A stretch of 64,000 nt of DNA from the NCBI GenBank assembly GCA_964550655.1, contig CAZKAQ010000003.1, positions 1 to 64,000 of the forward strand. The letters are read 5' to 3'. The position numbers and the translations under genes were made by a program. Positions 27,312-36,800 of the stretch are shown one piece after another. The DNA comes from GCA-1730015 sp964550655 (GTDB lineage Bacteria; Pseudomonadota; Gammaproteobacteria; Granulosicoccales; Granulosicoccaceae). Within the stretch, counting starts at the first letter, position 1, and every line of letters starts with the position of its first letter. The notes beneath the pieces are model-generated. The model worked only from the letters and a program-made list of their open reading frames with translations, was not told the origin of the DNA and did not search any database.

Positions 27312-27414
27312 AGGTACAGGAGCCAGTATGTTCTACATAAAGGCATGTATAATTCCAACAATCGCTATTATATCAAGAATTTCTACTGTGATTCGTCCGA
27401 CCAGGACCCCAAAC

Positions 27415-29286
27415 ATGAAAGCCGGACCCCACTACGCCACCTTCCCTATGCTGACGAAATCCAAAATTGTGTTACTCACCGCTCTCGTGGTGCTTTCCTT
27501 TTACTCAAATATTGGTTCGAATATCGGCACCGCAAGGGCCGAACAGACAACACCTGAAGAACATAGCGGAAAGCTCCATGAAAACTGGAAACAGATGCAA
27601 TCTGAACGCCGGCTGACGCTGGAAACCTACCTTGAAACATATCACGTGGACTATGACTGGTTTGCAAGACATTCGTTCAGTCAGACAGACGGTACTCCCT
27701 TCATCCTCCTGAAATTGCTGCCTCAGATCGCACCACAACACTGGGGAAGCAAGTCAAATTTTCTGGATGTCGTCGGACTTTTTAGAGATGAAATGTCTGC
27801 AGACTTTCCGATAGCAACCGGAGTGGGTATCAGCGTTTTTAACCGCGGCAATACACAGACCAGACAACTGGACTACGCAAGTCTCACCTGTGCAGCCTGC
27901 CATACCGGACGTGTAAAAGACGACACTGATAACTTCGTTTATCTCTACGGTGGTGTAAATGCAGAGTTCAACTATGTGCAATACAAGTCTCGGTTATTAC
28001 AGACCCTGAATACCATTTTGGAACAAGCGCCTGACAAGGCAGACAAAGTTGAGCACGTCACATCTGTTTTACTGAGCGCACTGGATAAAACCCACGCCGC
28101 CAATCCAAATTATTTCTATCAGAATTACACCCATCGGGGTCTTAAGCTCGACACTGACTACGAAAAAACTCAAATCGAACTATTCAGGCAAGAGGCACGC
28201 GAGCTCGTCGCAAGGTTTATCAAAAGAACTGAAAAAGATGTTGAAGGCCTGAACATACTTAAGAATCGTAGTTATGATGATATCGACGAAGCATTTGCAG
28301 CTGGTCTTCCGGGTATGGCGGATGCCACGGGCATTGGAACCACAAACGCCTATGCCAATGTAGAGGGATTTTTCACTCGATTGCAGGCGCGGTTTATACT
28401 ACCACCAACACCGGGCGTTACTGATTTCATGGCCGTCTGGGAGCAAAACCGAAGAACAATCGAATGGGATAGCAGCAAAACAAAATTTCAAAATGGTGGT
28501 GGCCAATGGAATGGCAATATTCCTATTCCGATTTATCGCAATCTGGCAGCCCAGCTGACATCCGGCCTGTCTGACAATGACATCAGAGTATCCGCTTATT
28601 CAGCGACACTGCTCGATGGTCTTCCAGCTCCGGTATACCCTTTTAATGTAGATATCAGTCTGGCAAAGAAGGGCCAGGAGCTGTACTTAAAAAACTGTGA
28701 ATCATGCCACCATGATAACAACGGCGAAATTTACACCAATATTGGAACCAGTCTGACGCGCTCAAAAATCATAAGCAAAGCCATCCGGGGCGCCGGAATT
28801 GCACGATTGCTCTCAGTCTGTTCACCCGAAACCGAAATCAAATTTCACGGACAAAATGCCAAACCCTGTGCTGAATTTAGCGGTGTCTCGCTTGAGGGAA
28901 AGAAACATCTGATTATGAAAGAAGCTGAAGCCCAGCGAGGCTACAACGCTCTGCCGCTGGGAGGCATATGGGCACAGGCGCCCTATCTACACAACGGCTC
29001 TGTGCCAACCATCTATCACCTGCTGATGCCACAAGCCCGGCCACAGAAATTTATTAAAAGCAGGATCACCTATGATCAGATAAAGCTCGGTTTTTCCTGG
29101 GAGTTACCACTTTTACCAGACGAGGAAAGTCCCGCTGCCTATCTATTTGATACCACCCTGCTCCCTCCCCTGAGCAATCGAGGGCATGACAAAGATATTG
29201 TCATGGGTGATAAAAAGTACAGGCTCGACTGGTCAGATAATCCTGAAGAAGCAAAAGCGATCATTGAATACATGAAAACGCTTTAA
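27415..29286 (+). CDS. Second RoxA-like di-haem cytochrome c
   Basis: 623 residues from the ATG at 27415, which has AGGA 8 bases upstream and is followed by a good signal peptide (LTKSKIVLLTALVVLSF to about TARAEQ). An in-frame start at 27268 would place 49 unlikely residues ahead of the signal; ATG 27448 is a further option. Haem sites are LTCAACH (Cys159, Cys162, His163) and NCESCH (Cys428, Cys431, His432). The C terminus repeats the family block GIWAQAPYLHNGSVPTIYHL and ends IIEYMKTL, like its neighbour's ALIAYLKTL. It is divergent from the first cytochrome; the two are clearly distant paralogues. Likely periplasmic oxidative enzyme, substrate unknown. Confidence 0.85.
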   Translation: MKAGPHYATFPMLTKSKIVLLTALVVLSFYSNIGSNIGTARAEQTTPEEHSGKLHENWKQMQSERRLTLETYLETYHVDYDWFARHSFSQTDGTPFILLKLLPQIAPQHWGSKSNFLDVVGLFRDEMSADFPIATGVGISVFNRGNTQTRQLDYASLTCAACHTGRVKDDTDNFVYLYGGVNAEFNYVQYKSRLLQTLNTILEQAPDKADKVEHVTSVLLSALDKTHAANPNYFYQNYTHRGLKLDTDYEKTQIELFRQEARELVARFIKRTEKDVEGLNILKNRSYDDIDEAFAAGLPGMADATGIGTTNAYANVEGFFTRLQARFILPPTPGVTDFMAVWEQNRRTIEWDSSKTKFQNGGGQWNGNIPIPIYRNLAAQLTSGLSDNDIRVSAYSATLLDGLPAPVYPFNVDISLAKKGQELYLKNCESCHHDNNGEIYTNIGTSLTRSKIISKAIRGAGIARLLSVCSPETEIKFHGQNAKPCAEFSGVSLEGKKHLIMKEAEAQRGYNALPLGGIWAQAPYLHNGSVPTIYHLLMPQARPQKFIKSRITYDQIKLGFSWELPLLPDEESPAAYLFDTTLLPPLSNRGHDKDIVMGDKKYRLDWSDNPEEAKAIIEYMKTL

Positions 29287-29409
29287 ACTTTCAGCAACGC
29301 AGGCTTGTTAGTCAGCCATCTATTAATTTTTGTGTAGTCTGACGTATAAAGGTTAGTTGTGGAGTGCCACCGCATTTCACAATTTAGCCGGCTTTCCACC
29401 AATGTGATA

Positions 29410-29811
29410 TTACCTCAGCCATTTTAATTTACGATACGGCTTGTCTTTTAAGCTGCGTAAACGACTTTCCAAATCACCTGCATGCAGTTCTAATTTGTGA
29501 CCATCCGGATCAAGAAAATATAACGAACTTCCATGACTCTTGTTTTCTTTCCATTTCAGTATTCCTGCACCTTCTATTTTTTTACTAAATTCAATGAAAT
29601 CATTTTCACAAACACTAAAAGCAAAATGAGTGTAATCGTCTTTTGAGCATACCTCGTCAACGGACAGACAAAGCCATAGCGGACCCGCAGACAAGTAGGC
29701 GCCACTTTCCCAGGCAACATGAGCCTTGAAATCAAGTAACTCGGTATAGAAATAAAGTGAGTTCTCAAGATCACTTACCGCCAACGTAATATGGTTAAGT
29801 CCGGTAATCAT
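29410..29811 (-). CDS. fosA: FosA-like glutathione transferase (VOC superfamily)
   Basis: 133 residues, the size of FosA. Expected FosA residues can be aligned by eye: His7 and Thr9 in GLNHITLAV, the metal His in DYTHFAFSV, Lys and Ser of the potassium loop in WKENKSHGSSLYFLDPDGH, the metal Glu in KLELH, and the fosfomycin-binding Arg in DLESRL. FosA adds glutathione to fosfomycin with Mn and K. The gene stands alone, without integrase, IS or integron, so it is probably an intrinsic chromosomal copy. Activity and true substrate need testing; close VOC relatives act on other epoxides. Confidence 0.82.
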   Translation of the reverse strand: MITGLNHITLAVSDLENSLYFYTELLDFKAHVAWESGAYLSAGPLWLCLSVDEVCSKDDYTHFAFSVCENDFIEFSKKIEGAGILKWKENKSHGSSLYFLDPDGHKLELHAGDLESRLRSLKDKPYRKLKWLR

Positions 29812-30041
29812 ATGGTATCTGCTTCAAGCAAAACGCTGTCTTTAGTCGCCATGCAATGGTTGGATATAACTTTACTTTCACTCATAGTTTGAGCTCGATT
29901 TTTATTTGTTGTGAACCAGGCACACTTTGCAGGGAAAACTAAAATTCTGATCACAAGTTTCTACAGTAATTGTAAATATTTTTGATTCTGCTGCCGTTAC
30001 ACGCGCCGCAACAAAAAAACTACAATAACAATGGAAGTGAC

Positions 30042-31394
30042 ATGAGAAAAGTACTTTTAGCACTACCGCTGGTCGCAAGCGCGTCCTGGGCAGGCTCCAC
30101 CTACTACGCAGGGACTCAGGCACAGCCGGCTTATGAGAAACTGCTGGCCGACCTTAATCAGGCGGCAAACGGCCTTTTCATTTTGGAATCTGCGAGCTAC
30201 TCGGCAGGCTTTACCGAAAGCTTTGCTACCACGAACGTAAAGTTGTTGCATAGCGATCAGCCGATGTTATTTCAGCTGCGGCACGACATTAACCACTCAC
30301 CGGTTGGGAGCGACCCGCAAGGGGCAAGATTCAGTGCCTCCAGTATCACTACCACACTGGCAGCGGATTCGCTGCAGAACGAAGAGATAAAAGAAGTCTT
30401 AAACAAATTTGACGGTGGCCAGCCCTTCACACTGTATACCGATATTGGTTTCACTGGCAATGTGACAACAGACTTTCATTTGCACTCATTGTCAATGGAC
30501 TATGAACAAGGCAACATTAGCTTCGACGGTGGTCGTTTCGAGGCGACAAGTGATTCCGGAAAAATAGATGTTAGTGGCGTCATCGGACAGATAGCCATGG
30601 ATAATGGTGCAGGCAATCTGTTTAATATTGCAGAGTCTAATGCGCAGTTTGATTTGCAACGGGTAGGCACTGGTATCTACACCGGTGACCAACGCATAAC
30701 ATTCCCAAACATTTCTATAACTGATACCGCAATGGGATCGACTATCGGTATTGCTGACAGTGTTTTCAGCTCGCAGGCAAGTTTACAAGGCGAGAACTTT
30801 GATAGCACTTCAAGCTTCTCTGTGGCTAAGATACTATCACCGCTGCCTTTGAACAGCTTTTCGTGGGATGCAAAAATCAGCGGTTTATCCCTGACAGGGC
30901 TTGAAAAACACACCGATACCATGAACCGTTTCATGCGAGTATCGGGGTCTGAAAGCAACACCGCCACAGATATTCATGGTGAATTAATGAGTGCTTACAA
31001 AGGACTGTTAAATCCGGGAGCAGAATTTACCAGTGACATAGTGTTCACCAACGACGGTGGAAACGTAAACGGTGATTTTGGCATCAAATTCAAAGGCGAC
31101 GGATCCGTTAGCGGAATGGACAACATGCAGACTTTAGCTGATGTTCTGCAGGCAATTTCCGTTAATCTGGACCTGCAGGCTGACGCAACAGCAATTGAAA
31201 TGACTCCTGCCGCAATGTTTATGATGCATCCGGTGGCTCAGCAATACCTTACAAGCGATGGAAGTAGATACTCCAGTAACATCAGTGTTGCAGACCTGAT
31301 GCTTTCTGTGAACGGTGTACAGCAATCACTGGAATACTACCTTGGCGATGAGCTCTATGAGCCTCTGGATTTATCGTCAATGGCTGACTACTAA
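30042..31394 (+). CDS. YdgA-like protein (DUF945 family)
   Basis: 450 residues from the ATG at 30042, with GGAAG 7 bases before it. The N terminus MRKVLLALPLVASASWAGST is a signal or anchor followed by YAGTQAQPAYEKLLADLNQA, typical of YdgA/DUF945. The rest is a repetitive beta-rich protein (segments such as FDGGRFEATSDSGKIDVSG) like others of the family, which resemble AsmA-type periplasmic proteins. No biochemical role is established. It is followed by a strong terminator at 31419-31453. Confidence 0.82.
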   Translation: MRKVLLALPLVASASWAGSTYYAGTQAQPAYEKLLADLNQAANGLFILESASYSAGFTESFATTNVKLLHSDQPMLFQLRHDINHSPVGSDPQGARFSASSITTTLAADSLQNEEIKEVLNKFDGGQPFTLYTDIGFTGNVTTDFHLHSLSMDYEQGNISFDGGRFEATSDSGKIDVSGVIGQIAMDNGAGNLFNIAESNAQFDLQRVGTGIYTGDQRITFPNISITDTAMGSTIGIADSVFSSQASLQGENFDSTSSFSVAKILSPLPLNSFSWDAKISGLSLTGLEKHTDTMNRFMRVSGSESNTATDIHGELMSAYKGLLNPGAEFTSDIVFTNDGGNVNGDFGIKFKGDGSVSGMDNMQTLADVLQAISVNLDLQADATAIEMTPAAMFMMHPVAQQYLTSDGSRYSSNISVADLMLSVNGVQQSLEYYLGDELYEPLDLSSMADY

Positions 31395-31418
31395 AACCAG
31401 ATCGGCCAATAGAACCGA

Positions 31419-31453
31419 AAACGGTTTACAGGGAAGCTCTCTGTAAACCGTTT
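31419..31453. terminator. Bidirectional intrinsic terminator
   Basis: AAACGGTTTACAG (31419-31431) pairs perfectly with CTGTAAACCGTTT (31441-31453): a 13-bp stem, 9-base loop, with A-rich and T-rich flanks. It sits between the convergent YdgA-like and PhyH genes. Confidence 0.8.
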
Positions 31454-31496
31454 CTTCACTTCAGTTTTACTCTCTACTTTTTAACAGAAAAAGAAC

Positions 31497-32303
31497 TTAA
31501 GAATAAATAACCGGAAACTCCTCAGCGTCCATCGGCATACCAGCTTCAAGTCTTTTCTCAAGGCCGGGGAACGGCGGAGACATCTCGCCACCACGTACTA
31601 CAAAGGTTGCATCATCACCCATTAGCCTTGCAGAAAATGCACGTCTTCTATGCTCTGATAAGTTTTCCGGTGCACCGTGTACTGTCAGAAAGTGAAATGC
31701 GATGCAGTCGCCTGGCTCCAGCTGCCACGATTTAATATTGTATTTGTCCCTTTCATTGTCGATGTCCGGTATCTCAACCATGTTGTCACCGTCACGTTCA
31801 TAGGCAACACCGGTGAATTTGGTTGGCACAAACCATTTGCCCCACTGATGAGATCCTGCGATAAATTCGGGACAGACTGATTGATCAACCGGATCAAGTG
31901 GAATCCATAAGCTGCAGACTTTAGATCCATTGACACAATAGTACGGCTGATCATGATGCCATGGCGTTTTTTGCGAGGTGCCGGGCTCTTTAACCAGTAC
32001 ATGTTCATGAAAAATACGTACCGTGCTTGAATCAACCAGTCGGGCTGTCACTTCTGCTGCCGGTGAACTAAAAAAGAAGTCGTGATACTCGGGAATGCGC
32101 TGCCAGTTACAGTAGTCTCCGAAGAACTGACCGCTCTGGCCCTTTTTGGTGTAGTTCTTACCATACTCACCCGGCTCCTGCATATTGCGAGCAATTCCCG
32201 CACGTAATGGCTCGACCCAGTCTTTAAACAGACCTTTTATCAAAACCACTCCATCTCGCTGGAATGCCTCAACGTCTGTTCGATTTACTATGGAATCCGA
32301 CAT
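31497..32303 (-). CDS. Phytanoyl-CoA dioxygenase (PhyH) family oxygenase
   Basis: 268 residues of the non-haem Fe(II)/2-oxoglutarate dioxygenase superfamily. The iron triad is HxD in TPWHHDQPYY (about residues 138-145) and the distal His in FLTVHGAPENLS. The 2-oxoglutarate-binding Arg is in RRRAFSARLMGDD. It would hydroxylate a small or fatty acyl substrate; the PhyH family includes phytanoyl-CoA, ectoine and halogenase-like members, so the substrate is open. It is followed downstream only by the terminator. The tsaB gene lies 48 bp downstream of its start, in reversed gene order, so co-transcription with tsaB-yoaA is possible. Confidence 0.86.
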   Translation of the reverse strand: MSDSIVNRTDVEAFQRDGVVLIKGLFKDWVEPLRAGIARNMQEPGEYGKNYTKKGQSGQFFGDYCNWQRIPEYHDFFFSSPAAEVTARLVDSSTVRIFHEHVLVKEPGTSQKTPWHHDQPYYCVNGSKVCSLWIPLDPVDQSVCPEFIAGSHQWGKWFVPTKFTGVAYERDGDNMVEIPDIDNERDKYNIKSWQLEPGDCIAFHFLTVHGAPENLSEHRRRAFSARLMGDDATFVVRGGEMSPPFPGLEKRLEAGMPMDAEEFPVIYS

Positions 32304-32351
32304 GTTAATCCCCCCGATTGGTTTTGCGGGAACTGTTATTCGTTTACTTTG

Positions 32352-33056
32352 CTAACCTGCAGTTTCTTTTGCAGCCCGCTCTTTTTCAGTAAGCGCTACA
32401 TTATCACGTAAATAAACCGGCAGTGCATAGTCGGGTGCCACACCACTACCCTGCTGCAGCTGCACACTGCCGATCTGCAAAGTATCGAGAGCATGAGGAA
32501 AAGGCTCAATACCTTGTTCGACACGCGCTGCCGTGTTTTTTGTTAATTCTGATTCATAAGTCTGCCAGCCGGTCCCGGCCGCCCCCCATGTTGCATCGAG
32601 AGCATCCACTTGCGACGGCAGACAAACTCGCTCATTGCCGACCAGGGTGGCACTACCAGTATCCGCTACACGATAAGCACCCCAATAGACCTCACCCATA
32701 CGCGCATCAATAGCAACGGCAGTTTGCACCACACCATGCTCACGGTGGCTACGGTGCGCAATGGCAGCAAGTGTTGAAACCGGTGCCACCGGTAAGTCAC
32801 CACCCAATGCTATTGCCTGCGCTGCCGCGGTACCGATTCTGACACCGGTAAAAGCACCGGGGCCACAACCAAACGCCACCGCATCTATCTGTTTTTGACT
32901 TAAACCGGCTTCAGCCAGCAACTCATCAAGCATTGGCAATAACACTTTGGCATGTGCACGTGGCTCTACGATATAGCGATAACTCAATTCACTGTTACAT
33001 AGCAACGCTACCGAACAGGCTTCAGTTGAGGTTTCAAGTGCAACGATGTTTTTCAT
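32352..33056 (-). CDS. tsaB: tRNA threonylcarbamoyladenosine biosynthesis protein TsaB
   Basis: 234 residues of the ASKHA (Kae1-like) fold, usual length. The N-terminal ALETSTEACSVALL strand-turn and the hallmark AFGCGPGAFTGVRIG near 62-76 are present. With TsaD and TsaE it makes the t6A modification of ANN-decoding tRNAs; TsaB is the scaffold and lacks its own catalysis. It lies 18 bp downstream of yoaA, a gene pair conserved in gammaproteobacteria. Confidence 0.93.
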   Translation of the reverse strand: MKNIVALETSTEACSVALLCNSELSYRYIVEPRAHAKVLLPMLDELLAEAGLSQKQIDAVAFGCGPGAFTGVRIGTAAAQAIALGGDLPVAPVSTLAAIAHRSHREHGVVQTAVAIDARMGEVYWGAYRVADTGSATLVGNERVCLPSQVDALDATWGAAGTGWQTYESELTKNTAARVEQGIEPFPHALDTLQIGSVQLQQGSGVAPDYALPVYLRDNVALTEKERAAKETAG

Positions 33057-33074
33057 GACAGTTTAAAGTGTTGT

Positions 33075-35054
33075 TTATTCGTCTGCGGGTTGTTCATATT
33101 GCATAGCAAAGAATTTTTCTACGCTTTCAGGTCGCTGCACAATCCGCATACCGGGTAGGCTATCCAGGAACGTGTTGCCATAGGATTTTGTTTGTAAGCG
33201 CGGGTCGCAAATTACCAACAGACCCCGGTCATCTACATCGCGAATCAGGCGACCTACGCCCTGCTTTAATGCAAGCACCGCTTTGGGCAGCTGAAAATCC
33301 ATAAATGCATTGACCCCGTTTCGTTGCAAACCCTGTATGCGCGCCTGCAATACCGGATCACCCGGAGAAGCAAACGGAAGCTTGTCTATAATCACACAAG
33401 ACAAAGCTTCGCCACGAACATCGACACCTTCCCAGAAACTACTGGTACCCAGTAGCACGGCATTGCCCAGAGACTGAAATGCCTCTACCAGTTCGCGCTT
33501 CGGCATTTGCCCCTGCACCAGTACCGGGTAATGACAATTGGCTCGCATGAAAGTAGCAGCGCTTTCCAGTGCACGATAACTGGTAAACAAGGCAAAGCAA
33601 CGTCCTTCACTGGCATTGATTACATGTTCTGCCACGGCCAGAACGGATTCATCAAACATGGGCGACTGTGGTTCCGGCATATTGGCTGGCAGGTACAGCA
33701 TGGCATTTTTTTTATAATCAAACGGGCTATCGACTTGTAGTTCATTGGTCTCTTCGATACCGAGCTGCGATTCAAAATGTTCAAAGCTGCCATTAACTGC
33801 AAGCGTTGCAGAAGTAAAAACCCATGCGCAGTTAAGTTGCGCCAGGGCACTTGAAAACGGTTTAGCTACATTTTGCGGCGTCAGGTTCAGACTGAACCCG
33901 GTACGATACGTTTCAAACCAGTGAACGTAATCTTCATCTCTGTTGTTGGCGAAGTTCTCTAACACTTCTAAATGTATCAGGCATCGTCGCTTACAGCTCT
34001 CGAGTCCTTTACCTCTGGCAGATGCTGCGTCCAGTGGCTCGTACAACATCTCAAGCGATTCCTGTAAGTGCTCCAGTGCAGGGACAACACCTGCGAGTTC
34101 CTCTACTTTGCCCCATGCCTCACGTTGTTGCTCAAGGCCCAATGACAATCGAAAGTCTCGCGTTGCCTTCTCGAGTGTGGCTGATCTGTCTCTTATCTCA
34201 CTAACATCGGGCGCTTCGGTTAAGTACTCGGTATGGCAGTCACGCGCCAGATCAAACAATTGCCGGCTGCTTAAGCGCTGACCAAAAAAAAGCGCTGCCG
34301 TCTCGGGTAACTGATGCGCTTCATCAATAATAATGACTTCAGCATCGGGCAATATCTCGCCGAAAGATCCTTCCTTCAGCGCCAGATCAGCACAGAACAA
34401 GTGATGATTGACGACAACAACATCGGCCTCCATAGCACGCTTGCGTGCTTTACTGACGAAGCAGCCAGCGAGATCGTCAGGTTCGTGATCTCTGCAGATG
34501 TCATCACTTGAAGTCACGTAAGACCAGACCGGTGACGACTCGGGCACGTCCAGTACCTCGGCGGTATCACCAGTGCGCGTTTGTTCTGACCAGTTACGAA
34601 TGATATCCAGCTGTTTTGCGAGCTTTGGCTCTCGCAGCGCGGGATTGCGCTGCGCTTTGAATAACCTGTGCTGGCAGAGATAGTTGGCGCGGCCTTTCAA
34701 CAACGCGACTTTCGGGCTGAGTCGCAACACCTGACGCACAACGGGCAGGTCGGTGTGGAACAGCTGATCCTGCAGATGACGGGTACCGGTTGAAACTATA
34801 ACCCGCTTGCCACAGGTGAGCGCAGGCACCAGGTAGGCGAAGGTCTTACCGACGCCGGTACCAGCCTCTGCAACGAGAACATTATCTTCAGCAATGCATT
34901 GATCGATTGCAGTGGCGAGTTGCTGTTGTTCTGCACGTTCGCGAAAGCCCTGCCTGGAATCTGCAAACGGGCCGTTGTTACCAAGAATGTCTGCAACGGT
35001 TTCAGGACCGGCATCAAAGACGGTATTTTCAGTCTCAGTATCGCTCATCGACAA
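33075..35054 (-). CDS. yoaA: ATP-dependent helicase YoaA (DinG/XPD-like)
   Basis: 659 residues. Walker A is AEAGTGVGKTFAYL (Lys70), and Walker B is DEAHQLPETAALFFG near 245. Four cysteines expected for a 4Fe-4S cluster occur between the motifs (in NYLCQH, DICRD, AGCFV and an earlier Cys). Motif V/VI appears as GVGRLIRDVDDRGLLVICD. YoaA helps replication-fork repair and converts azidothymidine lesions with HolC in E. coli. tsaB follows. No sign of damage; length is as for the family. Confidence 0.92.
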   Translation of the reverse strand: MSMSDTETENTVFDAGPETVADILGNNGPFADSRQGFRERAEQQQLATAIDQCIAEDNVLVAEAGTGVGKTFAYLVPALTCGKRVIVSTGTRHLQDQLFHTDLPVVRQVLRLSPKVALLKGRANYLCQHRLFKAQRNPALREPKLAKQLDIIRNWSEQTRTGDTAEVLDVPESSPVWSYVTSSDDICRDHEPDDLAGCFVSKARKRAMEADVVVVNHHLFCADLALKEGSFGEILPDAEVIIIDEAHQLPETAALFFGQRLSSRQLFDLARDCHTEYLTEAPDVSEIRDRSATLEKATRDFRLSLGLEQQREAWGKVEELAGVVPALEHLQESLEMLYEPLDAASARGKGLESCKRRCLIHLEVLENFANNRDEDYVHWFETYRTGFSLNLTPQNVAKPFSSALAQLNCAWVFTSATLAVNGSFEHFESQLGIEETNELQVDSPFDYKKNAMLYLPANMPEPQSPMFDESVLAVAEHVINASEGRCFALFTSYRALESAATFMRANCHYPVLVQGQMPKRELVEAFQSLGNAVLLGTSSFWEGVDVRGEALSCVIIDKLPFASPGDPVLQARIQGLQRNGVNAFMDFQLPKAVLALKQGVGRLIRDVDDRGLLVICDPRLQTKSYGNTFLDSLPGMRIVQRPESVEKFFAMQYEQPADE

Positions 35055-35096
35055 CCGGAGTCACGCAGTGCAGCACCGGCTCGAAATGCTCGACGA

Positions 35097-35615
35097 TCAC
35101 TGCTGAAGCTTGGCAGATTGCAGTTGTGCTTGTCTGGCGCCAAGTAAGTCACCTCTGCCTTCACGCGAACGCTCAATGATGATCCAGTTGCGATGACGCA
35201 GCGGCTGATTACTGGTGCCAGCCAGAAAATTCGACTTGGCGGCAAAATTTTCCGCCCGCAAGTGTGATCCTTCGATAAGTTCCAGTTCGGCAGCAGTACT
35301 CCAGAGTCCCGGGTCATTCGGGGTGATCGTAATGGCTTCCTGAAGTTTTAACTTGGCGGCCGGCAAATCACCCTGACGGCGCAGGGCATTAAACTCCTGC
35401 CAGAGGCGCGCGACGTCAGCGTCGGTAACGTCATGGCGAACCGTGCCGTCTTCGACAACATAAGTATTGTCGAGCTTTTCGCCGATAATTTCGCTCTGTT
35501 TTGCCTGAGTTGTTGTGTTTAAGGCGCAACCACTCATCAATGCCGCGATTGCAAAACCCAGGGCAAATTGACCTGAAGCTTTAGTTGTTGCACGGCCCAT
35601 TCTCCAAAGATTCAT
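35097..35615 (-). CDS. Small lipoprotein with TPR-like region
   Basis: 172 residues from the ATG at 35615. A longer frame to 35684 exists, but the shorter start puts the basic residues and hydrophobic core of a lipoprotein signal at the very N terminus, with lipobox LMSGCALN. The segment ~75-140 (ALRRQGDLPAAKLKLQEAIT, TPNDPGLWSTAAELELIEGS) looks like two degenerate tetratricopeptide repeats. It lies 42 bp upstream of yoaA on the same strand and may be its operon leader. Function unknown, perhaps an envelope assembly or scaffolding role. Confidence 0.65.
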   Translation of the reverse strand: MNLWRMGRATTKASGQFALGFAIAALMSGCALNTTTQAKQSEIIGEKLDNTYVVEDGTVRHDVTDADVARLWQEFNALRRQGDLPAAKLKLQEAITITPNDPGLWSTAAELELIEGSHLRAENFAAKSNFLAGTSNQPLRHRNWIIIERSREGRGDLLGARQAQLQSAKLQQ

Positions 35616-35714
35616 CGTTACAGATCCGCAGGAATTAAAAAAGCCACCACCGGGACAACCGATGATGGCTCTTAAGTGTATCAACTGCGGCCAGCAGTTG
35701 TAACCTTTGGCAGA

Positions 35715-36800
35715 TTACTCGATCACATGAAACTCGACACGTCGATTCTCTCTGCGGCCCTCTTCAGTTGCATTATCAGCAATAGGCTTTGTCTCGCCAA
35801 ATGCGCGTGCCGTCAACTGTTGCTGCGGTACGCCTCTGAGAATCAGGTAACGTACGGTCGACAGAGCACGCTTCTTGGATAGTTGAAGATTGTATCCTTC
35901 CGAACCCTGACTATCAGTGTGAGATTGAACTTCAACTTTCAGCGTCGGATCTCTCAACATGACGTCTGCCGCAACATTAAGTGCTATCTGAGCATCATCA
36001 AGCAACACATCTGAGTCAGGCTCAAAATTAACTCCTTCCAGCGCGCCACCAAAAATCGCGCAACCAGTGGCAGTCACTGCAGCTCCGGGAGCTGTATCCG
36101 GGCAGTCATCAATACTGTTAGGCACGCCATCACCGTCACTGTCGTCAACGATTGTAGCGGCTGTAGTAGTGACTTCATCACCCGGTGTGAATAAACCACC
36201 GTCAGGTACTGACGGTATAAAACCACCGTTACCACCGAATCTCCAAAGCAGACCCAGCGACGCCAATCTGGCATCTTCATCAAAAGCCTCATATTCACCA
36301 CGCAAGGCCAGACCTATTGGCAGACCGTACTCAAGTCCAACACCACCGCTCACATGTACATCGTTATCACGTTCAAATTCGAGCTCACTGTCATTGTCCA
36401 GTACGCCAACACCAAGCTTGACGAAAGCACCCAGTCCACGTCGCTCAACTAAAGCATCCCACCCACTGAGATTGAAAAAATGAAACAGACCGGAAAACTC
36501 CAGTACGCTGTAATCGATCTCACCAACATTGTTGGGCCCGATCTCCGCAGCACCGAGATCAGCGGCAGCCAATTCCAGCCCAATGCGTCGACTCACATCG
36601 TAACCGATCAGAAATTTGCCACCGGTATCCGATTCATCGTCAATAGTCAGGGTATCTACCCGTGACTCAGGACTGAGGTCGGATACCCCCCCAGCAGCAC
36701 CAATATAGAAGCGCTTGGAGAAGTTGTCGTTCTGCGCCGCCGCCGGGAGGCACAAAACTGTACTCGTAAGGGCTGCGACGAGGGATTTTCTTAAAATCAT
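35715..36800 (-). CDS. OmpA-family outer-membrane protein
   Basis: 361 residues. Signal peptide to about AAAQND, then an eight-stranded barrel (~25-190), then a glycine- and threonine-rich linker with one thrombospondin type 3 calcium repeat (DSDGDGVPNSIDDCPDTAPG). The C-terminal OmpA domain (~240-361) carries the peptidoglycan-binding motif NLQLSKKRALSTVRYL and ends VEFHVIE. It links outer membrane to murein. Strand order and length are like the OprF-type group. It is separate from its neighbours, with about 700 bp upstream. Confidence 0.92.
   Translation of the reverse strand: MILRKSLVAALTSTVLCLPAAAQNDNFSKRFYIGAAGGVSDLSPESRVDTLTIDDESDTGGKFLIGYDVSRRIGLELAAADLGAAEIGPNNVGEIDYSVLEFSGLFHFFNLSGWDALVERRGLGAFVKLGVGVLDNDSELEFERDNDVHVSGGVGLEYGLPIGLALRGEYEAFDEDARLASLGLLWRFGGNGGFIPSVPDGGLFTPGDEVTTTAATIVDDSDGDGVPNSIDDCPDTAPGAAVTATGCAIFGGALEGVNFEPDSDVLLDDAQIALNVAADVMLRDPTLKVEVQSHTDSQGSEGYNLQLSKKRALSTVRYLILRGVPQQQLTARAFGETKPIADNATEEGRRENRRVEFHVIE

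Noticed and set aside
36067..36483. 138-codon plus-strand frame inside ompA
   Set aside because: Shadow of the OmpA gene; low-complexity Ser/Pro product.
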